Origin: an uncultured Alphaproteobacteria bacterium | GTDB taxonomy: Bacteria; Pseudomonadota; Alphaproteobacteria; RF32; CAG-239 | Length of the DNA stretch: 21,486 nucleotides | Assembly (NCBI GenBank): GCA_934271195.1 | Contig: CAKQRB010000066.1 | Span: 1 to 21,486, forward strand | Direction: 5' to 3' | Part shown: one piece after another, positions 6,766-12,875 of the stretch | Layout: each line of letters begins with the position of its first letter | Position numbering within the stretch: position 1 is the stretch's first letter | The notes under the pieces: model-generated | What the model saw: the letters and a program-made list of their open reading frames with translations, nothing else | What the model was told of the DNA's origin: nothing | Database searches by the model: none | Program-made: the position numbers and the translations under genes

Positions 6766-7488
6766 TTACCGGGTGCGGGTTGTTTCCCTAACGCGGCCGG
6801 AAGAAGTCCGACCGGTAGCGGAAGCGCTGCTCCGGCTAGAGACATCTGACGAGCGAAGGCTGCTGCGGCTTGAACCGCTGCCGTAAATGTCGTCATAATA
6901 ACGTTCTTCAGCTTTGCGAGCCTTGCGGTCTTTAATGGCATTGGTAATACCAACAACCGTACCGACTGCACCGCCGATAGAACTGCCAACCGTACCGCCA
7001 ATGACGCTACCGTCAACTGTTCCCTGAATCACACGACCGACACCGTTAGCTACGCCGTGGCTTACACCGCCATAGTAACCGTAACCGGTACCATAACGGC
7101 CAATGCCACCGTAGTTGAAATAACCGCCGCCATAAGCGAAACGAAGTCCGCTAGTGGTGCGATATTTCGGCATCTCTCTCACCTGATGGACGTATCCGTT
7201 ATTTTCACAGATATAAAATCCATAGTTTGTGCTAAAAAAGTAGCCATCTCTGTAGAGTTCAACTCCATACAGAACTTCGTCCTGATAGAATTGGACTCCC
7301 ATCTGCTCAAACGGCTTAATGTAAATTACATTAAGATGGTTTGAGTTTACGGGGCCGTAATAGTACTCATTGCCGCGGCCTGTCCACTCTGTGACCATGT
7401 CGTCAACGACAACTCGCTGTGCACTCATTGAGCTGCTTATTGCACTGAGTGCCAAAACAAGCAACATTATAATGCTATTATGTCTCAT
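6766..7488 (-). CDS. Secreted glycine/serine-rich protein of unknown function
   Basis: This 240-residue protein has a clear signal peptide (MRHNSIIMLLVLALSAISSSMSA, cleavage probably before QRVVVDD). Residues 30-105 are rich in aromatic residues and look like beta structure. Residues 115-150 are Gly/Tyr-rich, and 155-182 are a Gly/Val/Ile segment with GTVGSSIGGAVGTVVG, the small-residue pattern seen in glycine-zipper segments that pack in or on membranes. The tail is a basic Ser/Arg/Thr-rich stretch, presumably disordered. The ATG has no Shine-Dalgarno, only an A-rich leader, unlike most neighbours. It has a near-perfect sigma70 promoter about 95 bases upstream and its own terminator. No family is assigned; a surface or envelope role is inferred from composition only. 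Confidence 0.75.
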   Translation of the reverse strand: MRHNSIIMLLVLALSAISSSMSAQRVVVDDMVTEWTGRGNEYYYGPVNSNHLNVIYIKPFEQMGVQFYQDEVLYGVELYRDGYFFSTNYGFYICENNGYVHQVREMPKYRTTSGLRFAYGGGYFNYGGIGRYGTGYGYYGGVSHGVANGVGRVIQGTVDGSVIGGTVGSSIGGAVGTVVGITNAIKDRKARKAEERYYDDIYGSGSSRSSLRSSDVSSRSSASATGRTSSGRVRETTRTR

Positions 7489-7582
7489 ATTTTTTATGTT
7501 TTGTGCTTCGGGCGGAAAACTGTTATGTTTTAAGTACCCTCAGCGGATTAATAATCGATATATCTATATATTTTAGAATTAT

Positions 7583-7611
7583 ATAATAGCATTGATTGCG
7601 CTTTTTGTCAA
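7583..7611 (-). promoter_or_regulatory. sigma70-type promoter of the secreted-protein gene
   Basis: TTGACA and TATTAT on the minus strand are separated by 17 bases, one of the best consensus matches in the window. The start near 7576 gives a leader of about 88 bases without obvious structure. Confidence 0.8.
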
Positions 7612-7664
7612 ACAAAGACTAAAAAAGCAGATAAATATCATAAAACAGTTACATTTCTCCCCCC

Positions 7665-7703
7665 AAAAAAACACCTCGCGAAAAAACTTTCCGGAGGTGT
7701 TTT
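7665..7703 (-). terminator. Intrinsic terminator after the DEAD-box-like gene
   Basis: AAACACCTC (7669-7677) pairs with GAGGTGTTT (7694-7702). On the minus strand the stem is followed by a run of T. It starts about 20 bases after the stop codon at 7724. Confidence 0.8.
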
Positions 7704-7723
7704 CAAAAAGGCATTTACTGTTT

Positions 7724-8524
7724 TTAGTTTGTCGCGTTTTCCGCTTCAACAACGATTCCCTGAATCAGAACGAATTCCGGCGTCTTGCCCTGAAAACTAT
7801 TATATTTCTTCATAAGTTCAACGGCCTGTTTGTCTTCTTTGGCCGGCACAAAGCGCGGGGATTGTCCGCCGTTCTTTTTCTGAGCCGGTTTGGCTTGCGC
7901 CGTTATCTGGGCCTCTTGTTCCTTGGCCTTGTCGACTTTGATTTCTTCCGGCGCCTTCAGAATTTTTTCCAGAATCGACTGTGTCTCTTTGGAGCGCCGA
8001 TTGGTATAGACGATATTTTGTTTGTCTGCCGGCAAAATTTCAAGAATTTTTTCCAAATTGCCAAGCTGCTTGTTTTTCTTAATCAGATTGATGTCATCCA
8101 CCACCAAAATCGACACCTTGCCAAAATCAATTTTTTTATCTTCGGCAAGTTCAACCAGCAAATCCGGCGAACCGATAATCACATTGGCCTCATTGTCAAT
8201 GTCTTCATCTTTGTCTTTGATAGTAGCTTCATTGATTTCGTGATATTTGTTAAAAATGGCCAAACGGTCGGAAACGACAACCGACTGTTCGGAATCCGGC
8301 GTAATAATCAAAATGTTATCAGCCTTTTTGGTGCTGATAATGTCAATCAGCGGAAAGACGTAAGACGTTGTTTTGCCGCAACCCTGCGGAGCAATGGTAA
8401 AAACGTCTTTTCTTTGCAAAATTGAGGGAATAACGTCGCTTTGTACGGTCGTTGCCTCCTGAATGCCAAATTCATCAATTGCCTGAAGCGTTTTTTCACT
8501 TAATCCTAAATCACGAAAATTCAT
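7724..8524 (-). CDS. Half-length DEAD-box helicase-like protein with degenerate motifs
   Basis: The 266-residue product matches only the first RecA domain of a DEAD-box RNA helicase. The Q-motif region is normal (FRDLGLSEKTLQAIDEFG, then TTVQSDVIPSIL with Q28). The Walker A is APQGCGKTT at 45-53 with K51 kept (usually AQTGTGKT). After that it departs: TPGRL becomes SPDLL (119-123), the DEAD box is VVDDIN (141-146), and SAT is replaced by YTN. The second RecA domain, needed for helicase activity, is absent; a Lys/Gln/Ala-rich linker and a short tail (FVLIQGIVVEAENATN) follow. The frame is intact and has its own promoter and terminator, so a working ATP-binding or RNA-binding protein is as likely as a relic. 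Helicase activity is not expected. Confidence 0.82.
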   Translation of the reverse strand: MNFRDLGLSEKTLQAIDEFGIQEATTVQSDVIPSILQRKDVFTIAPQGCGKTTSYVFPLIDIISTKKADNILIITPDSEQSVVVSDRLAIFNKYHEINEATIKDKDEDIDNEANVIIGSPDLLVELAEDKKIDFGKVSILVVDDINLIKKNKQLGNLEKILEILPADKQNIVYTNRRSKETQSILEKILKAPEEIKVDKAKEQEAQITAQAKPAQKKNGGQSPRFVPAKEDKQAVELMKKYNSFQGKTPEFVLIQGIVVEAENATN

Positions 8525-8566
8525 TTTATTTCTTCTTTAAAGTTCTGGTTAATTTTTATTTTTTAG

Positions 8567-8595
8567 ATATTATTTAGTTTATATCGGTTAGTCAA
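8567..8595 (-). promoter_or_regulatory. sigma70-type promoter of the DEAD-box-like gene
   Basis: TTGACT and TAATAT on the minus strand are separated by 17 bases. The start near 8560 gives a leader of about 36 bases. It lies between divergent genes; no equally good promoter was seen for the plus-strand isochorismatase gene. Confidence 0.7.
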
Positions 8596-8617
8596 CTTCT
8601 AAATGCAGGAGAAAAAT

Positions 8618-9166
8618 ATGTTAATCAGAAAAGATAACTCCCTCTTACTCATTATTGACGTACAGGAACGGCTGGCGCCGGCAATGGACAATCCGCGAGA
8701 AGTTATTAACAACTGCGCAGCCTTAATCGGCGTTGCCAAACGGCTGGAGATTCCGTTCATTATTACAGAGCAATATCCCAAGGGGCTTGGGCAGACGATG
8801 ATCGATTTGCGCCAAAAGGCCGGAGAAGATGCTTGCTATTATGAAAAGCTGGAGTTTGCCTGCGGTTGCAACAGCGGCATTTTCGAGCAGATAAAAAAAT
8901 GCGGCAAAAAACAAATTATCATTGCCGGAATTGAAACGCATATCTGCGTGCTGCAGACGGCTCTTCATCTGCAAGAACTCGGGTATGAGGTTTTTGTCGT
9001 TGCCAACGCCTGCTCTTCCCGCAAGCCAATGCAGAACATTATGGCATTGCAACGGCTGATGCGCAACGACGTGGACGTCGTGACTTCTGAAATGGTCTTT
9101 TTTGAATGGCTGGAAAAAGCCGGTTCCGATATTTTTAAGGAAATCAGTCGGCAATATATTATCTAG
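8618..9166 (+). CDS. Isochorismatase-family cysteine hydrolase
   Basis: This 182-residue member of the isochorismatase/nicotinamidase fold has the expected triad: D14 in LLIIDVQERL, K77 in YYEKLEF and C110 in GIETHICV. The cis-peptide region precedes the Cys, and the end FFEWLEKAGSDIFKEISR is typical of the short ISOC1/YcaC-like branch. That branch has no firmly known substrate, so neither nicotinamidase nor isochorismatase activity should be assumed. The start at 8618 has AGGAG seven bases upstream; an in-frame ATG at 8603 would place the start before that ribosome site. It stands alone, divergent from the DEAD-box-like gene. Confidence 0.88.
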   Translation: MLIRKDNSLLLIIDVQERLAPAMDNPREVINNCAALIGVAKRLEIPFIITEQYPKGLGQTMIDLRQKAGEDACYYEKLEFACGCNSGIFEQIKKCGKKQIIIAGIETHICVLQTALHLQELGYEVFVVANACSSRKPMQNIMALQRLMRNDVDVVTSEMVFFEWLEKAGSDIFKEISRQYII

Positions 9167-9367
9167 ACAAATAAAGTCTTTTGTGCTAAATCAGAGAAAA
9201 ATCTCAAAAAATCGTAGAAAGCAGTTCTTTAATTTTAAGCGTGACAGAAGGTTTGTTAAATCCTCAAAAGTAGGAATCATGAACGCAAAAGCGCGGAAAA
9301 GATGCCATAAGCCGCTGTTGTCAGCTGAAAAAGATGTTCTTCCGAATATCAGGCTTAAACAGATAGT

Positions 9368-9405
9368 AAAAAAAGAACTGCTCCCTAAAGGGACAGTTCT
9401 TTTTT
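9368..9405. terminator. Bidirectional terminator between isochorismatase and META lipoprotein genes
   Basis: AGAACTG-C-TCCCT pairs with AGGGACAGTTCT (one bulged base), flanked by A-rich and T-rich tracts so that both strands end in U. It serves the minus-strand lipoprotein gene ending at 9430 and perhaps the plus-strand gene ending at 9166. The stretch 9167-9367 between holds no convincing gene. Confidence 0.8.
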
Positions 9406-9429
9406 GGCGCATTATATTACAGCTGTCTT

Positions 9430-9837
9430 TTATTTATCTTCTTCAACTAGGCCAATTTCATCAAAGACCAACGTTTTGCCGTCAGAAGTTCTGATTGCCA
9501 GTTTTTTGCCATTTAGCTTATAGCTTTCAACCATGCTGAGAGCCTTAAGATAGTTTTGCTCAGCCTCCATCAGCTCTTTTGGTCCGGCCATCATGGTCAA
9601 ACCGGCAGTCTCCAGTTTTAACTTGTCACCGTCAACGGTATAGTTACCGAAATAGTGGTTAATTGCAGCTTTTCCGAAAAAGCGCAGTTCATTTGCGGCA
9701 AAACCCAAAGTGATTTCAACATCGGGCTTAGCATCTGCCAGTTTGTATTCTTTACCTGCAAAGATTTCGGCAGAATTTTTGTCGCAAGCCGTTATCATAA
9801 ACATTACGCCCAAAATGAGGCTTAAAACTTTTTTCAT
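9430..9837 (-). CDS. META-domain (HslJ-like) lipoprotein
   Basis: This 135-residue protein has a type II signal peptide: MKKVLSLILGVMFMITAC, with lipobox ITAC and C18 as the lipidated residue, followed by DKNS. The mature part resembles a META domain: a GKEYKLADA start, then ITLGF..NELRFFG, a NHYFGNYTVDGDKLKL segment, a TMMAGPKELMEAEQNYLKAL helix, and KLAIRTSDGKTLVF at the end. In this family the segment around the MMAGP motif is diagnostic. Such proteins sit in the envelope; HslJ is linked to novobiocin tolerance in E. coli, but no function is shown here. The start has AAGGAG upstream and the gene has its own promoter and terminator. Confidence 0.85.
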   Translation of the reverse strand: MKKVLSLILGVMFMITACDKNSAEIFAGKEYKLADAKPDVEITLGFAANELRFFGKAAINHYFGNYTVDGDKLKLETAGLTMMAGPKELMEAEQNYLKALSMVESYKLNGKKLAIRTSDGKTLVFDEIGLVEEDK

Positions 9838-9858
9838 ATTATTTCTCCTTTAGTTGTT

Positions 9859-9887
9859 AATATAGGAAAGAATCGCAAAAAGGTCAA
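9859..9887 (-). promoter_or_regulatory. sigma70-type promoter of the META lipoprotein gene
   Basis: TTGACC and TATATT on the minus strand are separated by 17 bases. The start near 9852 lies just upstream of the ribosome site, giving a short leader. Confidence 0.7.
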
Positions 9888-9893
9888 AATAAA

Positions 9894-10040
9894 CTATGAC
9901 TTTTTAAGCTTTTCACGCTCTTCTAATTGTTTTTTGAGCTTTTCCAAATTTTTCTGCAGAGCCTTTGCTTCGCGTTCAAAGCGTTGATCTTTGCGGGTTT
10001 TAGCCGTTTTATTGGTTTTGCCCTCAGTATTTTCCGACAT
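9894..10040 (-). CDS. Small basic coiled-coil protein, 48 residues
   Basis: The minus-strand frame starts at the ATG at 10040 (MSENTEGKTNKTAKTRK) with AAGGGC upstream and ends at TAG 9894-9896. The product has 48 residues, is rich in Lys and Glu, and its second half (FEREAKALQKNLEKLKKQLE) has a heptad-like spacing of Leu that suggests a helix or short coiled coil. No cysteine, membrane segment or known domain is seen. It is co-oriented with the META lipoprotein gene, 56 bases away, but that gene has its own promoter in the gap. Amino acid and codon use look like a real gene; homologues would settle it. Confidence 0.6.
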   Translation of the reverse strand: MSENTEGKTNKTAKTRKDQRFEREAKALQKNLEKLKKQLEEREKLKKS

Positions 10041-10088
10041 ATTTTTTGCCCTTCATAAAAAAAATTATGCATTTAGCATAATTCATAC

Positions 10089-10117
10089 TTGATTTTATTT
10101 AAATGTTTATGTATGTT
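10089..10117 (+). promoter_or_regulatory. Promoter of tRNA-Thr(GGT)
   Basis: TTGATT and TATGTT are separated by 17 bases, with the predicted start near 10124, about 14 bases before the tRNA. Two palindromes flank it: AATTATGC/GCATAATT at 10063-10083 and GCATAA-C-TTATGC at 10127-10139. Confidence 0.55.
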
Positions 10118-10137
10118 TCATTCACAGCATAACTTAT

Positions 10138-10212
10138 GCCGCTATAGCTCAGTGGTAGAGCACACCCTTGGTAAGGGTGGGGTCGTAAGTCCGATTCTTA
10201 CTAGCGGCACCA
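10138..10212 (+). tRNA. tRNA-Thr, anticodon GGT
   Basis: This is a 75-base cloverleaf with encoded CCA. The acceptor GCCGCTA pairs perfectly with TAGCGGC. The anticodon loop TTGGTAA gives GGT, reading ACC and ACU. The D-arm GCTC/GAGC, anticodon stem CACCC/GGGTG and T-arm GTAAG/CTTAC are intact. It borders the AT-rich accessory block that extends to 13760; segments resembling its 3' flank recur at 11871 and 12801. Confidence 0.95.
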
Positions 10213-10352
10213 TTTTTAAGATTTCCGCACCTATTGCGGATTTTTTGTTTTTAAACAAATGTTTATTTAGTCCGATTTTAGGCGTTTTCATAATGGCACT
10301 TTTGAGCCAGCTAATCGGACTTTTTATGCAAAAGCTAAGAAAATCAAGCATT
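10207..10352 (+). repeat. Copy 1 of the tRNA-Thr-proximal repeat
   Basis: The segment begins with the last tRNA bases (GCACCA) and contains two hairpins. The first is the tRNA terminator. The second is AGTCCGAT (10270-10277) with ATCGGACT (10314-10321), followed by a T-run. Copy 2 (11871-12015) matches it over the full length at roughly 80% by eye; copy 3 (12801-12875) keeps the second hairpin. Bases 10353-10489 beyond it are very AT-rich and hold no gene. Confidence 0.75.
10224..10250 (+). terminator. Intrinsic terminator of tRNA-Thr
   Basis: TCCGCA (10224-10229) pairs with TGCGGA (10235-10240) around CCTAT, followed by TTTTTTG. It starts 12 bases after the tRNA. Confidence 0.8.
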
Positions 10353-10489
10353 TCATTAAATAAAATCCCGGTCCGATAAAATATAATATTTTTTACATAC
10401 TCAAACAGAAAAAGTATAACTGCACAACATTTATTTATTATTTTTTATAAAAATAAACAAATTTTATGATAAAAAATAATAAAACACTA

Positions 10490-10518
10490 TTGACTTTATG
10501 CAAAAATTAATGTACTTA
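10490..10518 (+). promoter_or_regulatory. Possible promoter of the HTH/RAMA-like gene
   Basis: TTGACT (10490-10495) is followed after 17 bases by TACTTA (10513-10518). The -35 is good and the -10 is poor. A start near 10525 would leave out the upstream in-frame ATG at 10498 and favour the start at 10552. Confidence 0.35.
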
Positions 10519-10551
10519 TTCTATATGTTCAACATTTTTTGGAGAAAAAGT

Positions 10552-11487
10552 ATGAGAAACTTCACATATTATGAAGCTGAAAAATTTTTAAAAGAAATAG
10601 CAAAAGACAAAGCTATTGATATTGATAATTTTGACTTAAATAAACATAGTGATGCAGAAGAAATATCTAATCTATTAGAGGTTTCTGGATCTACCGCTAA
10701 TAATTGGTTATCAGGAAGAACTGATATTTCGAAATTAGGAAAACAGGCACTTGCTTGTCAATTAATGCTTGATTTGGTGCACACATATAATAGCATTCCT
10801 CAATCTAATATTGTTGTAAAAAAACAGGATGCTTACGAGATTTATTCGGCTTCAGCAGACGGAGAGTATAAATTATTAGCAACGACAACAAACCTAAAAC
10901 TCGCGAGAACAATTAAAGAGATTCAAAAAGTGTATGAGATGTTGGTTATGAGTGAGAATTTTATATCTACAGAATTAGAAACCAGAGAATCAAATGGATA
11001 TGAAGACTCTTTAATACTTCCATATAGAACAGATCTTAATAATTTAATTGATTTAATACACTATATTCAAGATGGTGTCACATTCTCCGAAAAATATGAG
11101 AATTTGTTACAAACACCTATAGATTTCGATTTTGATGCTAAAAAATTTGAAAATACTCCAGAGCTTAAAACTGACAGCAAAGATGTTGTTTCAGAATTTA
11201 TTTATCCTATACCAAGAACTTATAAGGGGCAAATTGATACAAAAAGAATTCCAGAAGGAACCCTTGTCAGAAGAATTGTAAAAAAAGGTAACAAAGAGGG
11301 AATTTACGAATTAAAGAAGATTGGTGACAACATAATTTATCAAAAAGCTGGTAAAAGCTATCCTAGCATCAATGCTGCTAGTACAGACATTCTAGGATAC
11401 GAAGAAAATGTCAAAGAAAACTGGTATTTCTATGATAATCTTCATAATGAATGGAAAAAATGTAAATATTTAGTTGAAGATGAATAG
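10552..11487 (+). CDS. HTH protein with a RAMA-like C-terminal domain
   Basis: The 311-residue product is not assigned to a named gene. Residues 29-65 resemble a Cro-type helix-turn-helix (DAEEISNLLEVSGSTANNWLSG). The middle third is helical and acidic. The last 75 residues resemble the RAMA/DUF4357 type of domain: GTLVRRIVKKGNKEG, then KAGKSYPSINAASTDILGY, then ENWYFYDN, close to the family pattern G..Y.S.saAA....G...N.W.FW. RAMA domains are proposed readers of modified DNA in restriction and defence proteins. The start at 10552 has GGAG ten bases upstream. The next gene overlaps its end by 8 bases. Low GC and position behind a tRNA suggest recent transfer. Function is inferred, not shown. 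Confidence 0.68.
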   Translation: MRNFTYYEAEKFLKEIAKDKAIDIDNFDLNKHSDAEEISNLLEVSGSTANNWLSGRTDISKLGKQALACQLMLDLVHTYNSIPQSNIVVKKQDAYEIYSASADGEYKLLATTTNLKLARTIKEIQKVYEMLVMSENFISTELETRESNGYEDSLILPYRTDLNNLIDLIHYIQDGVTFSEKYENLLQTPIDFDFDAKKFENTPELKTDSKDVVSEFIYPIPRTYKGQIDTKRIPEGTLVRRIVKKGNKEGIYELKKIGDNIIYQKAGKSYPSINAASTDILGYEENVKENWYFYDNLHNEWKKCKYLVEDE

Positions 11488-11800
11488 TATCTTAAAAATT
11501 CTCTTTTTCAGCTTTCTCTTGAGCTGTAATTGCACAGCTCAAGAGAGGTATACGATGGAAAATACAAAACTAATAGACGGTATACGCTATAATACTAATA
11601 AAGACCCCATAAATGGATTTGTATATGTCTATTATCCAACAGGAGAACTTCTTTTGGAAGCATCATATAAAAAGGGCAAATTAGATGGCGTCAGCCGTGG
11701 ATACAGACCCGATGGAACTCTATATCAGGAAATAATTTATAAAAATTCAAAAGAGATAAAAAGAAACACTTATCCTCTAAATAAGCCTATCATCGTATAA
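11480..11800 (+). CDS. YwqK-type (MORN-like repeat) lipoprotein
   Basis: The 106-residue product begins with a short signal peptide (MNSILKILFFSFLLSC) and a likely lipobox LLSC with C16. The mature part carries MORN-variant repeats of the YwqK type: GFVYVYYPTGELLLEASYKKGK and LDGVSRGYRPDGTLYQEIIY are consecutive units with the Y.dG.l......y.G pattern. Family members are annotated as antitoxins of toxin-antitoxin pairs after YwqK, but many are just surface repeat proteins. The start ATG at 11480 overlaps the upstream stop (ATGAATAG), so it is translated with the HTH/RAMA-like gene. Its 3' end overlaps a decayed frame on the other strand. Confidence 0.72.
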   Translation: MNSILKILFFSFLLSCNCTAQERYTMENTKLIDGIRYNTNKDPINGFVYVYYPTGELLLEASYKKGKLDGVSRGYRPDGTLYQEIIYKNSKEIKRNTYPLNKPIIV

Positions 11801-11873
11801 TGTTGTCCATTTTCCTGCAAAACCTCTTAAATTCCTCATAATTCTCAGTCCAATAATCGCACAGTATCGCGCA
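11790..11873 (-). pseudogene. Decayed gene end (NYEEFKR type), copy A
   Basis: A minus-strand frame reads CAILCDYWTENYEEFKRFC and on to RKMDNIIR before a stop at 11790. It has no start and is interrupted upstream by the repeat at 11871. The TxNYEEFKR core recurs in copy B at 12718-12819, and the DNA match is 23 of 25 bases (11826-11850 against 12790-12814). It is probably the C-terminus of a lost gene; the family is not recognised. Confidence 0.4.
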
Positions 11874-12015
11874 CCATTTTTAAGATTTCCGCATTTATTG
11901 CGTATTTTTTCTTTTTAAACAAATAATTTTTAGTCTGATTTTAGAAGTTTTATAAAGGCACTTTTAAGCCAACTTATCGGACTTTTTAATGAAAAGCCAA
12001 GAAAATAAAGCGTTT
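11871..12015 (+). repeat. Copy 2 of the tRNA-Thr-proximal repeat
   Basis: It begins GCACCATTTTTAAG exactly like the tRNA-Thr 3' end and flank, then follows copy 1 through both hairpins. The first stem is damaged (TGCGTA for TGCGGA); the second is AGTCTGAT ... ATCGGACT. It lies between the convergent lipoprotein and Fic genes and may serve as terminator for both. Confidence 0.75.
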
Positions 12016-12033
12016 TATATTAACAGCAAGAAC

Positions 12034-12642
12034 TTACAACAGCTTGTGGATATCGTATTCATCATAGCCTTCATAATAATAACTGACATCAATGCCTTTC
12101 ATAAAGATTTCTCGTTCATCAATTTCATCTGTTAGAGCATTTTTTAAGAGATGTTTTATTTCAATATCTTTAACAGGGCTTCTTTCCATTGCTGATAAAT
12201 AATCTTCTTTGTCGATTTTATTCCAATCAACAACCTGTTTAATTTCTTTCTTAAATATTAAATCCAGCCAAATTCTTGTTGAGCGACCGTTTCCTTCTCG
12301 GAAAGGATGGGCAATGTTCATTTCAACATATTTTTCAACAATTTCATCAAAAGTTGATTGTGGCATTTTATCAATATGCTTTAAGGATTGTTTCAAATAC
12401 ATTACAGGGACAAATCTGAAGTTACCTTTTGATAGGTTAACATCACGCATTTTGCCGGCAAAATCATAAATATCTTCAAACAAATACCTATGAATCTGTT
12501 TTAATCCAGAAAATGTACCTACTTCCATCTGATTGATTTTACCACTGTCAAAAAGCTTTTTAGCCTTTTCTTTACTTAGTTTTTCTTCAACCTTATTCAG
12601 TTCAATTTGATTAGTAATATTTAATTTATTTTCTAAAACCAT
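12034..12642 (-). CDS. Fic-domain protein (AMP transferase), self-inhibited type
   Basis: Fic enzymes transfer AMP (or other groups) to hydroxyl side chains. The 202-residue product has the catalytic motif HPFREGNGR at 112-120 with H112, E117, N119 and R120 all present. The preceding fold is typical (GLKQIHRYLFEDIYDFAGKMR at 46-66, and FRFVP 75-79 for the substrate-clamping flap). The tail contains SYYYEG at 187-192, which fits the inhibitory pattern [S/T]xxxE[G/N] at a C-terminal position, as in class III Fic proteins such as that of Neisseria. E191 would then block productive ATP binding, making a separate antitoxin unnecessary; none is seen next to it. The ATG at 12642 has a weak ribosome site. 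It lies in the AT-rich accessory region between repeats 2 and 3. Confidence 0.9.
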   Translation of the reverse strand: MVLENKLNITNQIELNKVEEKLSKEKAKKLFDSGKINQMEVGTFSGLKQIHRYLFEDIYDFAGKMRDVNLSKGNFRFVPVMYLKQSLKHIDKMPQSTFDEIVEKYVEMNIAHPFREGNGRSTRIWLDLIFKKEIKQVVDWNKIDKEDYLSAMERSPVKDIEIKHLLKNALTDEIDEREIFMKGIDVSYYYEGYDEYDIHKLL

Positions 12643-12717
12643 TATAAATCATCTTTCATAAAGAAATGCATTATACTTTTATGATAATATAATATTGCTA
12701 AAATTTACATAATAAAA

Positions 12718-12819
12718 TCAGATTGCCAACAATTCAGATTGGTTCAGCACCAAACTATCCTCAAACAACTCAATTTGTCCTGATAATCGCTTAAATTCCT
12801 CATAATTTTTAGTCTGATT
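12718..12819 (-). pseudogene. Decayed gene end (NYEEFKR type), copy B
   Basis: A minus-strand frame reads NQTKNYEEFKRLSGQIELF and continues for 14 more residues to SELLAI and a stop. It has no start; its upstream part merges into repeat copy 3. It shares the TxNYEEFKR core with copy A but differs after it, as two diverged members of one family would. The gene family is not recognised. Confidence 0.42.
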
Positions 12820-12875
12820 TTAAATGTTTTAAAATAGTAATTGTTCTAAAATTATCGGACTTTTGATAGAAAAGG
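12801..12875 (+). repeat. Copy 3 (partial) of the tRNA-Thr-proximal repeat
   Basis: It retains AGTCTGAT (12811-12818) and TATCGGACTTTT (12854-12865), the second hairpin of copies 1 and 2, but has lost the first hairpin and the tRNA end. It overlaps the end of the kinase gene on the minus strand, whose last codons and stop fall inside the conserved ATTATCGGAC. Confidence 0.6.

Noticed and set aside
9102..9494. Plus-strand open frame of 130 residues
   Set aside because: It overlaps the isochorismatase gene, runs through the bidirectional terminator and enters the antisense of the META lipoprotein gene.
10089..10379. Plus-strand open frame reading YSSVVEHTLGKGGVVS
   Set aside because: This peptide is the usual translation of a tRNA gene; the frame runs through tRNA-Thr and its terminator.
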